Source: an uncultured Polaribacter sp.
GTDB taxonomy: Bacteria; Bacteroidota; Bacteroidia; Flavobacteriales; Flavobacteriaceae
Reading direction: 5' to 3'
Length of the DNA stretch: 64,000 nt
Assembly (NCBI RefSeq): GCF_947497125.1
Contig: NZ_CANMFI010000006.1
Coordinates: 124,001-188,000, forward strand
The notes beneath the pieces are model-generated. The model did no database searches, had not been told where the DNA came from, and saw nothing but the letters and a program-made list of their open reading frames with translations. This document shows positions 18,354 to 29,128 of the stretch, piece by piece; positions within the stretch are counted from its first letter, which is position 1; the number at the start of each line of letters is the position of its first letter. The position numbers were made by a program, and so were the translations under genes.

Positions 18354-19799
18354 ATGAAAATATCTATCTCTTTATTATTAATACTGTTTTCATTTTTATC
18401 AATTTCTGCCCAACAAGAAAAACCGAATGTTTTAGTTTTTTATGTGGATGATTTAAGAGCAGAATTAGGTTGTTATGGGAGTGAAACTGCCATTACACCT
18501 AATATAGATAAACTAGCAAAAGAGGGTGTGTTATTTAACAAAGCTTATGTGCAACAAGCTATTTGTGCTCCCTCTAGAATGAGTACTTTAACAGGTTTGC
18601 GTCCAGAAACTCTAGGTATTTATAGCATTTTTACACCTTTAAGGAAAGTACACAAAGAGGTAGTTTCTTTGCCGCAATTATTTAAACAAAATGGTTATAA
18701 AACTATTAGTATCGGAAAAGTATATCATCATAGCTCAGATGATAAAAAAGAGTGGAGTACCCATTTTGAAAAAGAAGAAAATAGCTATTTAAAGCCAGAA
18801 AATATTGCGTTCATAGCAGCACAAAAAAAACTAGGAAACAAAAGAATAAAAGGACCCGCTTTTGAAAATGCAGATGTTGCAGATGAAGCCTATAAAGATG
18901 GAAGAGTTGCTAACTATGCTATTGAAACGTTACATAAAGTAAAAGACGATAAGTTTATAATGTTTGTAGGTTTAAGTAAACCACATTTGCCCTTTAACGC
19001 TCCAAAAAAGTACTGGGATTTATATCATAAAAACGATTTTAAAATTCCTTCAAGAAAACAGCCAGAAGGAGTTTATCGATTGGCATTAGCAAAATGGGGA
19101 GAATTGAAGATGTATTCTAATATACCAAACGAAGGTACTTTAGACGATTCTTTAACACGATCATTAATACACGGCTACCATGCTTCTGTAAGTTTTATTG
19201 ATGCCCAAGTTGGTAAAATAATGCAAACACTAGAAACGCTAGATTTGCGTAAGAATACCATGGTTGTTTTTATGAGTGACCATGGTTATAAAATAGGCGA
19301 ATATGGTGCTTGGTGTAAGCAATCTAATGTAGAAATAGACGTAAGAGTGCCTTTAATTATTAGTAGAGAAACCAATTATAAAAAGAGAAAAACTGGTAAA
19401 ATTTCAGATGCTTTAGTAGAAAATGTAGATCTCTTTCCTACTTTGTTAGATTTATGCAAATTAGAAGGGCCAACATTAGATGGTAAAAGTATACTGCCAA
19501 TTATAAATAAACCCAACACCAAAGGAGACGAAATAGCGACCAGTGTTTATGCAAGAGGATCAAAAATTATGGGTGTTACTGCAACAGATGGAAAATGGAG
19601 ATATACAGAATGGAGGAATTCTATAACCCATGAAATTCTTGGAGCCGAATTATATGAACACAAGAACAGTTTGTTGTCTTTTGTAAACCTGTCAGGAAAA
19701 TCTAAGTATAGAAAAGTTGAGCAACAAATGAGAGCATTTTTAGAAACTCAGTTTCCAAGAAATAAGCCTTTTTTACAAAATGATTTACCTCGAAAATAG
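18354..19799 (+). CDS. Sulfatase, formylglycine type (iduronate-2-sulfatase-like)
   Basis: A 481-residue S1-family sulfatase. The ATG at 18354 directly follows the previous stop and starts a good signal peptide (cleaved near ISAQ, residue 20); an upstream in-frame TTG at 18336 would overlap the preceding gene. FGly motif CAPSR starts at C71 and is followed by the TG of MSTLTG. The metal ligands DD of YVDDLR and the later [11 protein letters not shown] are present. The DDLR/ELGCYG pattern and KPHLPF region match iduronate-2-sulfatase-like S1_7 enzymes. Its probable job is removal of a sulfate ester from rhamnose- or uronate-containing oligosaccharides in the periplasm. Confidence 0.9.
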   Translation: MKISISLLLILFSFLSISAQQEKPNVLVFYVDDLRAELGCYGSETAITPNIDKLAKEGVLFNKAYVQQAICAPSRMSTLTGLRPETLGIYSIFTPLRKVHKEVVSLPQLFKQNGYKTISIGKVYHHSSDDKKEWSTHFEKEENSYLKPENIAFIAAQKKLGNKRIKGPAFENADVADEAYKDGRVANYAIETLHKVKDDKFIMFVGLSKPHLPFNAPKKYWDLYHKNDFKIPSRKQPEGVYRLALAKWGELKMYSNIPNEGTLDDSLTRSLIHGYHASVSFIDAQVGKIMQTLETLDLRKNTMVVFMSDHGYKIGEYGAWCKQSNVEIDVRVPLIISRETNYKKRKTGKISDALVENVDLFPTLLDLCKLEGPTLDGKSILPIINKPNTKGDEIATSVYARGSKIMGVTATDGKWRYTEWRNSITHEILGAELYEHKNSLLSFVNLSGKSKYRKVEQQMRAFLETQFPRNKPFLQNDLPRK

Positions 19800-19842
19800 T
19801 AACCGGTGTAAAAAAAAGTAACAGTTGTTTTTCATGAGAAAT

Positions 19843-19897
19843 CAGGACAGAACAGGACAGAACAGGATTATTTTGAGACTATTAAAAATTATGTTTG
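19843..19897 (+). promoter_or_regulatory. Triple-repeat promoter of the second GH2 operon
   Basis: Three copies at exact 10-bp period: CAGGACA (19843), CAGGACA (19853) and CAGGATT (19863), with GAA spacers. Twenty bp after the last copy is a perfect -7 box TATGTTTG (19890-19897). This is the best case for a helical-phase direct-repeat operator in the window. The start codon follows at 19929. Confidence 0.72.
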
Positions 19898-19928
19898 TTT
19901 AGGTCACCTTCAATCACAAAATAAATTA

Positions 19929-22900
19929 ATGAAAAATACCTTCAAACTCCTGTTGCTTGTGCTTTATATCTCTTGTGGTTATGCACAGCGTACCACAAAG
20001 AACTTTAATAACAACTGGCAATTTATTCTAGCAGATAATCCTTCTTATTCAAACACAAATTATGATGCTACTGAATGGAAAAATTTAAATGTGCCACACG
20101 ATTGGTCTTTTGAAAAAGGAGTTCGTAAAGGAGGAGATCAAGGTCAAGGTGGTGGTTATCATGATGGCGGAATTGGTTGGTATCGTAAACAATTCAAGAT
20201 AAGAAAAGAAAGTCTTTCTAAAATTACTTACATCAATTTTGATGGAGTGTATATGAATAGTGAAGTTTGGGTAAATGGTAATTACTTAGGCAAAAGACCC
20301 TATGGCTATATTAGCTTTAGATATGATATTTCTAGATATTTAAAAGAAGGGAAAAATACCATTGCAGTTAGAGTTGATAATAGTTTAGAGCCTTCAGCAC
20401 GTTGGTATCATCCTTGTGGTATTTATGCACAAGTACAGTTAATTGAAGTAAATCCTACACACTTTACACCCAATTCTATTTTTATAAAAACACCTTCAAT
20501 ACAGAAAAATAAAGCAACTGTTTCTATTGATGCAGAAATCAACGGTAAAATAAAGGGGTTAAAATATCAAGTAACATTATTTTCTTCGGATGGAAAAGAA
20601 CTCACAAAAAAGTGTGAGCAATTAAAAGTATCAAATCCTACCTATCAATTTGAAGTAAAAAACCCACAATTATGGAGTCCAGAAACACCTGAATTGTACA
20701 AAGCTGTGACTCAAATTTTAGAAGGGAAAAAAGTCATAGATGAAATAGTAACAAATTTTGGATTTAAAACTGTTAAATGGGAAACCGAAACAGGTTTTTG
20801 GTTAAATGGAGAAAACGTAAAACTAAAAGGTGTTTGTGAACATTGGGAAGGTGGCCCAGTTGGAGGTGCTTGGACAAAGCCTTTGTTACGTTGGAAATTA
20901 CAATCTTTAAAAGATATGGGTATCAATGCCATACGTCCTTCCCACAACCCAACTCCACCGATGTTTTATGATTTATGTGATGAAATTGGTTTGTTAGTGA
21001 TGGATGAGATTTTTGATGGTTGGCATAAAAAAGCACCAGAAGATTATGGCAAACAAGCGTTTGACAATTGGTGGCAAAGAGATGTTACAGAATGGATAAC
21101 TAGAGATAGAAACCATGCCAGTATTTTTGTATGGAGTTTAGGAAACGAAACTCACAGTCCTATTGGTCCTGAATTGGTGAAATTCGGAAAAAGTTTAGAT
21201 CCTACACGATTATTTACATCAGGAGCAGGAAATCCTGAAGATATGGATATCCTAGGTGTTAATGGAGGTTCTGAAACCAAAAGTTTTATTGATGGTATGA
21301 ATGGGAAAACATTAGAAAAAGCTTTTATTTCCACAGAAGCGCCACACACTTGGCAAACTAGAGGTTATTATAGAACACAAACTTGGTGGAGAGATAACGA
21401 ATTACCAGGAACGTATCCTTTACCCAATTTAACCAAAAAAGAAATTTTCTTTTACGAAGGTATTAATCCCAAAAATTGGAATAACAGAAAGCAGAGCTTT
21501 AATTCTTCTTATGACAATGCAACTGTAAGGGTTTCAGCAAGAAAATATTGGGAAGTAATGCGAGACAATCCTTGGCATAGCGGTCATTTTAGATGGACCG
21601 GTTTCGATTATTATGGAGAAGCTGGTTTGGTGCACGGAGGCTTGCCTTTCAATTTATTTATGGGTGGTGCCTTGGATGTAGCAGGCTTTAAAAAGGATTT
21701 GTTTTATTTCTACCAAAGTCAATGGACTAAAGAACCAATGATTCATATGTTGCCACATTGGACGCATCCAAGAATGGAAAAAGGCACAGTAATTCCGGTA
21801 TGGGTCTATTCTAATGCAGATGAAGTAGAGTTGTTTTTAAACGGACAATCCTTAGGAAAAGACAAGCCAGGAACTGTTTGGAATGAAATGCAATGCGAAT
21901 GGATGGTACCTTACAAAGAAGGAAAACTAGAAGCGGTAGCTTATATTGATGGAAAGGAAGTGAAAAGAACATCGTTTTCAACGAGTAAAGAACCATCAAA
22001 ATTAAAAACAACTCTTCAAAAATTAGCTGCAGAAGATAGTTTTACCACAAGTTATATTGTTACATCTGAAAGTAAAGATGAAAATGATAATTTGTATCCT
22101 TATGGAGAAAATAAAGTTTATTATACTATTCAGGGTAATCTTAAAATTATTTCTATGGAAAATGGCAATCCGATAGATCCTACAAGTAGAACAAAATCTG
22201 ACTACAGAGCATTCTTTTTTGGCAAAACAAGATTGTTTTTAAGAGAGTTGCCCAATGCAAAAAAGGCATCAATTATTACTGCCTCAATTTTAGGAGATAA
22301 AGCACTTTTTACCTCAAATAAAATAACGATTAATGCAAAACAAATATCGGTTTTAGGGAATTCAAATTTTGATGAATTAACTATTTTATATACTGTAAAT
22401 GGAGATAATCCAGAAATAAATGGAAAGGTCTATGATAACTCTTTTGAAGTTTCAGAGGGAGCTATTGTAAAAGCCATTGTAAAACAAAATGGCAAAGTCG
22501 TTTTTAGGTTGGAAGAAAAATTTGGTAAAAATCAAGGTTTATTTTGGGGCGATGAACATTCTAAAGATATGTGGATTGGTAGAGGCGTAAATATTTCTGC
22601 GGAAGAAGGTATTTTAAAAGGAAGTGCAACAGCAAGTAAAGATGCAAGACGTTTTAAAGGTACAGGATTTGTAGATTTTAAAGGCGGAGAAGGATCTGTA
22701 GAGTTTTATCAAGAAAATGATGGAGAAGAAGGCGATTATAGCATGCGATTTAGATATATGCACAATAATATTGGTAAAAAACATCCAATGAAGTTGTATT
22801 TAAACGATGAATATGTAAGAACTTTAGAATTTAAGCCAACAGGAGGATGGGAAAAAGAATGGAAGTTTGTGCCTGCAATATTAAGGTTAAAAGCAGGTGC

Positions 22901-22967
22901 AAATAGCATTAGAATAGAAACATTTGGAGAAAGTGGTCCTTTTATCGATGAACTATTTATTGATTAA
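19929..22967 (+). CDS. GH2 glycoside hydrolase (beta-galactosidase/glucuronidase type) with C-terminal CBM-like domain
   Basis: A 1012-residue enzyme with a signal peptide (to about 19), GH2 sugar-binding jelly roll (about 20-180), Ig-like domain, and TIM barrel with acid/base E407 (WSLGNETHSP) and nucleophile E470 (STEAPHTW). After the barrel come DUF4982-like and Ig-like segments (ADEVELFLNGQSLGKDKPG) and a final CBM35-like sandwich (about 880-1012, ending SIRIETFGESGPFIDELFID). It retains its full length, unlike the interrupted GH2 at 6420. It heads an operon continuing with the lyase-fold gene, GH106, propeller and two sulfatases. The exact sugar removed cannot be told from sequence. Confidence 0.9.
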   Translation: MKNTFKLLLLVLYISCGYAQRTTKNFNNNWQFILADNPSYSNTNYDATEWKNLNVPHDWSFEKGVRKGGDQGQGGGYHDGGIGWYRKQFKIRKESLSKITYINFDGVYMNSEVWVNGNYLGKRPYGYISFRYDISRYLKEGKNTIAVRVDNSLEPSARWYHPCGIYAQVQLIEVNPTHFTPNSIFIKTPSIQKNKATVSIDAEINGKIKGLKYQVTLFSSDGKELTKKCEQLKVSNPTYQFEVKNPQLWSPETPELYKAVTQILEGKKVIDEIVTNFGFKTVKWETETGFWLNGENVKLKGVCEHWEGGPVGGAWTKPLLRWKLQSLKDMGINAIRPSHNPTPPMFYDLCDEIGLLVMDEIFDGWHKKAPEDYGKQAFDNWWQRDVTEWITRDRNHASIFVWSLGNETHSPIGPELVKFGKSLDPTRLFTSGAGNPEDMDILGVNGGSETKSFIDGMNGKTLEKAFISTEAPHTWQTRGYYRTQTWWRDNELPGTYPLPNLTKKEIFFYEGINPKNWNNRKQSFNSSYDNATVRVSARKYWEVMRDNPWHSGHFRWTGFDYYGEAGLVHGGLPFNLFMGGALDVAGFKKDLFYFYQSQWTKEPMIHMLPHWTHPRMEKGTVIPVWVYSNADEVELFLNGQSLGKDKPGTVWNEMQCEWMVPYKEGKLEAVAYIDGKEVKRTSFSTSKEPSKLKTTLQKLAAEDSFTTSYIVTSESKDENDNLYPYGENKVYYTIQGNLKIISMENGNPIDPTSRTKSDYRAFFFGKTRLFLRELPNAKKASIITASILGDKALFTSNKITINAKQISVLGNSNFDELTILYTVNGDNPEINGKVYDNSFEVSEGAIVKAIVKQNGKVVFRLEEKFGKNQGLFWGDEHSKDMWIGRGVNISAEEGILKGSATASKDARRFKGTGFVDFKGGEGSVEFYQENDGEEGDYSMRFRYMHNNIGKKHPMKLYLNDEYVRTLEFKPTGGWEKEWKFVPAILRLKAGANSIRIETFGESGPFIDELFID

Positions 22968-22977
22968 AATTTTAGTT

Positions 22978-24171
22978 ATGAAAAATAAAGTATCTTTTTT
23001 TAAAAGAATAGTTTTTTTACTTTTAGTTGGTTTAGGGGGTGTTTTATTTGCACAAAAGAGTCATAAAAAAAGCTACCTTATAGAATATGAAGCATTAGAA
23101 AATCAAAAATTACTCATTAAAGATGGAGATAAAGATGCTGTTAAAAATTACAATCAACTCATACAAAAAGCAGATAGCTTATTTACTTTAGGATCATTTT
23201 CTGTTGTACATAAAACAGGCGTACCTCCAAGTAAAAGCAAACATGATTATATGAGTATTGGTCCTTATTGGTGGCCAAATCCTGAAACAGCTAATGGTTT
23301 GCCTTATATTAGAAAAGACGGAGAAAAAAATCCTGAAACTAGAAATAACTTTACAGATTATGTAGAGAAAGATAATTTTTTAGTTGCTATAAAAACTTTA
23401 ACTAAAGCCTATTATTTTAGTGATCAAAAGAAATATGCTGATAAAGTGTTAGAACTAATAAATGCTTGGTTTTTAGAGGATGCTACCAAAATGAATCCCA
23501 ATTTAAATTACGGACAATATATTCCTGGAATTTCGGAAGGGAGATGTTTTGGAATTATAGAATTTGGAGGAATTACTGAGGTTATAAAGTTTTTAGAATT
23601 AGCAAAAGATAGAAATCTATTAGCTAAAAAAACAGAAAAAGGCATGTTTAATTGGTTTACAGCTTATAGTACCTGGCTTCAAAATAGTAAACTGGGTAAA
23701 GAAGAAGCAACCAGAAAAAATAACCATGCTACCCATTATGATTTACAATTGCTAAATATTTTAATCTATTTAAATAAGACAGCACAAGTTAAAGAATACT
23801 TATCAACTATCACTAAAGCTAGAATTTTTAGTCAAATAGAACCAGATGGCAGTCAGCCATTAGAATTGGCTAGAACAAAATCATTCTCTTATTCAGTAAT
23901 GAATTTACATGCATTTTTAGAATTGGCAATTTTGGGTAAAAAAGTAGACGTAAATCTTTGGGATGAAGAATCTAAAGATGGTAGAAGCATCAAAAAAGGA
24001 TATCAATATATGCTGCCTTATGTTACCAAAGAAAAGGAATGGGAGTTTCAACAAATAAAGGACAGAAAAAACTCTGAAGAAAAGTTAATTAGAGATTTAC
24101 AGTATATAAGTAACAATTTTAAAGAGTATTCTTTTGATAAAATACTACAACAAATACATCAAAAAAAATGA
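22978..24171 (+). CDS. Alginate-lyase-superfamily protein (PF05426; PL38- or PL5-like)
   Basis: A 397-residue exported protein with a signal peptide (FLLLVGLGGVLFAQ). The (alpha/alpha) toroid signature of PF05426 is seen in DYMSIGPYWWPNPE, SEGRCFGIIEFGG and NNHATHYDLQLLN; the Asn/His/Tyr of the last are the likely catalytic residues. Members cleave alginate, glucuronan or related uronides by beta-elimination. In this context the target is presumably a glucuronic- or iduronic-acid-containing product of ulvan. The ATG at 22978 is chosen because in-frame upstream starts lie within the preceding GH2 gene. Confidence 0.8.
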   Translation: MKNKVSFFKRIVFLLLVGLGGVLFAQKSHKKSYLIEYEALENQKLLIKDGDKDAVKNYNQLIQKADSLFTLGSFSVVHKTGVPPSKSKHDYMSIGPYWWPNPETANGLPYIRKDGEKNPETRNNFTDYVEKDNFLVAIKTLTKAYYFSDQKKYADKVLELINAWFLEDATKMNPNLNYGQYIPGISEGRCFGIIEFGGITEVIKFLELAKDRNLLAKKTEKGMFNWFTAYSTWLQNSKLGKEEATRKNNHATHYDLQLLNILIYLNKTAQVKEYLSTITKARIFSQIEPDGSQPLELARTKSFSYSVMNLHAFLELAILGKKVDVNLWDEESKDGRSIKKGYQYMLPYVTKEKEWEFQQIKDRKNSEEKLIRDLQYISNNFKEYSFDKILQQIHQKK

Positions 24172-24198
24172 GTAATAGTAATTCGTTAATTTGAAAGA

Positions 24199-27100
24199 AT
24201 GAAAAACATAGCTATTTTAATTTTATTGATTTTGTGTTTAGGATGCAATAATCAATCTTCAGGTAATAAGAAATCAACGATAAGCTTAGAACAAGGTTTT
24301 AAAAACCCACCAAACGAAGCCAAAGCAAGAACCTGGTGGCATTGGATTAGCGGAAACATTTCTAAATCTGGAATTACAAAAGATTTAGAAGCAATGAAAG
24401 CTATTGGTATTCAAGAAGCACAATTATTTAATGTCCATTTAGGATTCCCAAAAGGACCTGTTAAATATTTGAGTGAAGAATGGTTAGACTTATTTAAATT
24501 TTCGGCAGAAGAGGCGAAGCGTTTAGATTTAGAATTGGCATTTCATAACAGCGCAGGTTGGTCTTCTTCTGGAGGGCCATGGGTAACAGAACAAAACGCG
24601 ATGCAAACTGTAGTTTTTAGTGAAGTTATTATTGAGGGCGGGAAAGTAGTGAAAGAAATCTTACCAAAACCTGAGACTAAGTTTACCTATTATAAAGACA
24701 TTGCTGTTTTGGCATTTCCTAAACCAAAAGAAAACAAAAAAATAGATGGTTTAGATTATAAAATATTATCTGAACGTATTCGTAACCATTTGTTGCCAGA
24801 TACCAATATGATTTCTGAATCTTCTACAATTTCTAAGGAATCTGTTATCGATTTGACAACCAAAGTTTCTAAAGAAGGTATTTTAGAGTGGAAAGCACCA
24901 AGTGGTAAGTGGGTTATTTTAAGATTTGGACACACGCCGATTGGTACAACAAATCGTCCTGCTCCACCAGAAGCGAAAGGTTTAGAAGTAGATAAAATGA
25001 GTAAAACCGCTTTAGATGCCTATTGGGAAGGAGGAGTTCAGCCAATAATCGATAAATTAGGAGATTTAATAGGAACAACCGTGAATAATTGTTTAATTGA
25101 TAGTTACGAGGTAGAAACTACCAATTGGACAGCAGGTTTTGAAACACAATTTAAAAATTTAAGAGGCTACGATTTAACTTCATTTTTACCAACTTTAGCA
25201 GGATATTATGTAGAAAGTGGCCAAATATCAGAACGTTTTTTGTGGGATTTTAGACGAACCATTGGAGATTTAATTGCCGAAAATTATTATGCGCATTTTG
25301 CTGATTTATGTCATAAAAACGGAATGAAATTTTCTGTAGAACCCTATTGGGGACCATTTGATAATATGCAAGTCGGCGCAACAGGAGATATTGTAATGTG
25401 TGAGTTTTGGAGTGGTGGTTATCCGTTTTTCGATTCACCAAAATTTGTATCATCCATTGCGCATTTAAATGGTAGTAGTATTATTGGTGCAGAAGCCTTT
25501 ACAGGAGTTGGCGGTTGGGATAAGCACCCAGCAAACATAAAATCTATTGGAGATCGTGCTTGGGCAGAGGGTATAACACGCTTTATTTTTCATACGTATG
25601 TTCATCAACCTTGGGATGTTGCGCCAGGTTTAGCTTTAAGTTATCATGGTTTTGATTTTAACCGATTAAATACTTGGTGGTCGCAAAGTAAAGACTATAT
25701 GAATTACATAGCTCGGTCTCAGTATTTATTACAACAAGGTAAAAATGTAGCTGATGTATTGGTTTTTACAGGAGAATCATCGCCAAATACAGGCTTTATA
25801 AAACCTAAAATTAAAGAAATGGGTTTTGATTATGATTTAATTGGCGCTAACAAACTAAAAGACCTAACCGTTAAAAACGGCACCATATACTCTTTTGTAG
25901 GTAACACCTACAAAATGTTGGTATTGCCAGAATCTAATTTTATAAAACCAGAAACACTTCAAAAAGTAAAAGAGTTGATAGATGGTGGGGCAAAAGTGAT
26001 TGGTAAAAGACCATTACAATCGCCTAGTTTAACGAATTATCCTATTTGTGATGATGCCGTTAAAACCCAAGTTGAAGAATTATGGGGTAAAGGTTTGGTA
26101 AAAGATGTTTCAATTGAAACTGTTTTAAACAAAAAAACAGCTGATTTTAAGGTTGAAATTGGAGATGCATCAGACTTGAGTTTTATCCATAGAAAAACAG
26201 AAGAAGCTGATATTTACTTTATTGCCAATGCCAGAAAAGAAGCTAGAGAAATTACAGCACGTTTTAGAGTTACTGGAAAACAACCCGAATTGTGGCGTCC
26301 AGAAAAAGGAACTATTGAAGATTTAGTAGTGTTTAATCTAAATGAAGATGGAACAACTACAGTTCCATTGCAATTAGATATGGAAGAATCTGTCTTTATT
26401 GTTTTCAAGAAAAACATAAATACTTCACATTTAATATCTGCTAAAATGGAAGTAGAGCAGCCAAACTTAGTACCATTGTCTAATTTAAAAATTATAAAAG
26501 CCGAATACGGTACATTTTTACAAGAAGGTTTAATTGATATTACAGATAAAGTGAATGCTGCCATAAAAAGCGGAAGTTTAGACTTTAAAATTTCACGTGC
26601 TTTTTGTGATTGCGACCCTGCAATGGGTTATAAAAAAGAGTTCCGAATGGAATATCTAATAGGCAATACTAAAAAACAGTTATATGCTGAAGAACGAGAA
26701 CATATAGAGATTTATGCAGGCAATCAAAAGTTAAAAGTACTCAAAGCAGTTTTTGGTAAATTTAAAGGAGCAACCACTGGTATTCCTCAATATTATAAAA
26801 CCTTTGATGTTACCCAAGAGATAGAAAAACAGATAGCTTCTGGCAATTACAACATTTTAGTTACCAACAAATTAATTGATAATAAAATACCTGAAGGTAA
26901 TAAAATAGCTCTAAAAGTTACGTTTATAACTGACGGAGAGGAGAGAGTAATTTATATTGATAAAGGGCAATCACTTAAGTTGTCAAAAGATATAGCAAAA
27001 TCAAAATTAGTTTATAATAATGATGCGATTCATTGGATAACTCCTTATGCAGGAAAAATAATGTATACCAATTCATTAGGAAAATCAAAAATAGTTGAAG

Positions 27101-27684
27101 TAAAAGAGATCTCTAATCCGATTGATTTGTCTAATGCTTGGGAGGTTTCCTTTCCTATAGATACAGGCGAAAGTATAAACGAAACGTTTACTACTTTAAC
27201 ATCTTGGTCAGATCATAAAAATGAAGCAATTCAACACTTTTCTGGAACAGCAATCTATACAAAAGAGTTTGTTTTAGCGGACGACTTATTAGAATCTGAT
27301 AAAAATTTAGAACTAGACTTAGGAAGTGTTGCTATAATTGCAGAGGTAATTGTGAACGGGAAAAAGGTTGTAACCTTGTGGAAAGCACCTTTTAGAACTA
27401 CTATTCAAGACTTTTTAGTAACAGGTAAGAATACTCTAAAGATAAAAGTAACTAACTTGTGGCCAAATAAATTAATTGGAGATGAAAAACTACCTCTGGA
27501 TTATGAGCGCAAAGGCGAAAAAATTAAGGAGTTACCAGATTGGTTAGAAAATCCTGAATCTCGAACATCTAAAAGACAAACATTTGCCTCTTGGAAACAT
27601 TGGGGCAAAGATTCAGAATTACTCACTTCTGGATTATTAGGACCTGTAAAAATTAATATCTCAAAAATAGTAAATCTAAAATAA
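24199..27684 (+). CDS. GH106 alpha-L-rhamnosidase-like enzyme (lipoprotein)
   Basis: A 1161-residue protein with a lipobox ending at C16 (LCLGC). ARTWWHWISGNISKSGITKDLEAMK, read as the adjoining motifs WWHWISGN and GITKDLEAMKAIGI, is the hallmark of GH106. It is followed by ELAFHNSAGWSSSGGPWV and the acidic SYEVETTNW in the barrel. A C-terminal jelly roll (about 1020-1110, LELDLGSVAIIAEVIVNGKK ... TLKIKVTNLWPN) matches the galactose-binding-like tail of the family. GH106 enzymes are inverting, calcium-dependent alpha-L-rhamnosidases. Having both GH78 and GH106 implies rhamnose in two linkages or neighbouring-group contexts. Confidence 0.9.
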   Translation: MKNIAILILLILCLGCNNQSSGNKKSTISLEQGFKNPPNEAKARTWWHWISGNISKSGITKDLEAMKAIGIQEAQLFNVHLGFPKGPVKYLSEEWLDLFKFSAEEAKRLDLELAFHNSAGWSSSGGPWVTEQNAMQTVVFSEVIIEGGKVVKEILPKPETKFTYYKDIAVLAFPKPKENKKIDGLDYKILSERIRNHLLPDTNMISESSTISKESVIDLTTKVSKEGILEWKAPSGKWVILRFGHTPIGTTNRPAPPEAKGLEVDKMSKTALDAYWEGGVQPIIDKLGDLIGTTVNNCLIDSYEVETTNWTAGFETQFKNLRGYDLTSFLPTLAGYYVESGQISERFLWDFRRTIGDLIAENYYAHFADLCHKNGMKFSVEPYWGPFDNMQVGATGDIVMCEFWSGGYPFFDSPKFVSSIAHLNGSSIIGAEAFTGVGGWDKHPANIKSIGDRAWAEGITRFIFHTYVHQPWDVAPGLALSYHGFDFNRLNTWWSQSKDYMNYIARSQYLLQQGKNVADVLVFTGESSPNTGFIKPKIKEMGFDYDLIGANKLKDLTVKNGTIYSFVGNTYKMLVLPESNFIKPETLQKVKELIDGGAKVIGKRPLQSPSLTNYPICDDAVKTQVEELWGKGLVKDVSIETVLNKKTADFKVEIGDASDLSFIHRKTEEADIYFIANARKEAREITARFRVTGKQPELWRPEKGTIEDLVVFNLNEDGTTTVPLQLDMEESVFIVFKKNINTSHLISAKMEVEQPNLVPLSNLKIIKAEYGTFLQEGLIDITDKVNAAIKSGSLDFKISRAFCDCDPAMGYKKEFRMEYLIGNTKKQLYAEEREHIEIYAGNQKLKVLKAVFGKFKGATTGIPQYYKTFDVTQEIEKQIASGNYNILVTNKLIDNKIPEGNKIALKVTFITDGEERVIYIDKGQSLKLSKDIAKSKLVYNNDAIHWITPYAGKIMYTNSLGKSKIVEVKEISNPIDLSNAWEVSFPIDTGESINETFTTLTSWSDHKNEAIQHFSGTAIYTKEFVLADDLLESDKNLELDLGSVAIIAEVIVNGKKVVTLWKAPFRTTIQDFLVTGKNTLKIKVTNLWPNKLIGDEKLPLDYERKGEKIKELPDWLENPESRTSKRQTFASWKHWGKDSELLTSGLLGPVKINISKIVNLK

Positions 27685-29121
27685 ATGACTAAAAAACAAT
27701 TCATATTCAATATATCTATATGCCTTTTGTTAGTTGGGTGTAACTCTAATAAAAAAGCAGCATCAGAGAGTATACAAGAAGCAGCGTCTGTTGACTATTT
27801 TGCAGATAATGGTTTTGGCAATGCGGTTGCTTTGGTACAACATCCATCAGGTGTATACCATAAAGGCATTACTTATATTGCTTACCAAGGAGCGTTAGAA
27901 GACCCCTATGTAGCATCTTATAATCATACAACTAAAGAATGGAAAGGTCCATTTAAAGCTGGGGTTAGCGTAATGGGTAAAGATCCTAATCGTAAGAAAA
28001 GAATAGATAATCATGGCAAGCCAGCATTATTAATAGATGATGCGGATTTTCTTCATATTGCTTATGGTGGTCATGGAGGAACAATAAAGGATGGGGTAAA
28101 CCCTTTAGGAAATCATCATTATGGAAAAAATTTACATGCGGTTTCTAAAAAACCACTAGACATTTCTGAGTGGGAAACCTTAGATAACATATCGTTATTT
28201 GGTACGTATAGTCAATTTATAAAAATGGATAATGGAGACATGTATTTGTTTTATAGACACGGAGCACATAGAAGCGATTGGGTATATCAAAAATCAACAG
28301 ACAATGGGGTTACTTTTAACGAGCCAGTTTCATTCTTAAAGCACAAAAGAAGAACAGAGATTGAAGCAGAAGATTCTTGGTATCCGTGGGTAAGTAAAGG
28401 AAATGGAGATGATATAATTGTAACTTTTGATTATCATATTTGTAGAGATCATAAAAACAGTCAAGATGCAAGAGGGCACATTCCAGAGAGGCACAACCTG
28501 TATTATATGGTTTTTGATACCAAAACAGGAGTGTGGAAAAATGTGAAAAATGAGCCTTTAGAAACACCTGTAACCAAAGAGTTAGCAGATGAAAAAGCGT
28601 TAGTAAATGTTATACCAAATGATTGGACTTTTCAGGGAGTAACAGATGTAGATTTAAATGGAAATCCGCATGTAATTGTGCTGGTTGGTGCAGATATTGA
28701 CGCAAAAAGAAGTGGCCCAAAACGGTTACAATACTATAGGTGGACAGGACAAGCTTGGTTGCAAAGCAAGAACACTAATCTTCCCAGAGGAAATGGAGAT
28801 ATAGAAGTAACATCAGCAAAAGAAGTAAGCATTTATTTAGAAAGTGAAGCGGATAACAATACTGGAGAAATAAGTAAATGGGATAGTTTTGATGGAGGAG
28901 CATCTTTTAAAAAGAGCAACGTTTTTTTAAGTCGACAAAATTCAGGATTTGTAATATCTGCGTTAATCGATAACCCTCATCCAGATGCTAGAATGATTGT
29001 TGGTCAAAAAGAAAAAGGTTCAGATTTTAGAAAAATGTATCTTATAGGAGATAACGGACCAATACCGCGAAATAAAAAAGAAATTCAACTATTAAAAAAC
29101 TTAAAGAAGTTAATAAATTAA
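27685..29121 (+). CDS. BNR_4 beta-propeller lipoprotein, putative ulvan lyase (PL25-like)
   Basis: A 478-residue lipoprotein (C19 in VGCNSN). The whole chain is a seven-bladed propeller. The active-site region DNHGKPALLIDDADFLHIAYGGHGG gives H110, H124 and H130 and resembles PL25 ulvan lyases, which use two His, an Arg and Tyr residues. Unlike the propeller at 10510 it is a lipoprotein without a T9SS domain, so it probably works at the outer-membrane surface or in the periplasm on shorter chains. Its ATG immediately follows the GH106 stop. Activity is inferred from fold, histidines and context. Confidence 0.72.
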   Translation: MTKKQFIFNISICLLLVGCNSNKKAASESIQEAASVDYFADNGFGNAVALVQHPSGVYHKGITYIAYQGALEDPYVASYNHTTKEWKGPFKAGVSVMGKDPNRKKRIDNHGKPALLIDDADFLHIAYGGHGGTIKDGVNPLGNHHYGKNLHAVSKKPLDISEWETLDNISLFGTYSQFIKMDNGDMYLFYRHGAHRSDWVYQKSTDNGVTFNEPVSFLKHKRRTEIEAEDSWYPWVSKGNGDDIIVTFDYHICRDHKNSQDARGHIPERHNLYYMVFDTKTGVWKNVKNEPLETPVTKELADEKALVNVIPNDWTFQGVTDVDLNGNPHVIVLVGADIDAKRSGPKRLQYYRWTGQAWLQSKNTNLPRGNGDIEVTSAKEVSIYLESEADNNTGEISKWDSFDGGASFKKSNVFLSRQNSGFVISALIDNPHPDARMIVGQKEKGSDFRKMYLIGDNGPIPRNKKEIQLLKNLKKLIN

Positions 29122-29128
29122 GCCTAAA

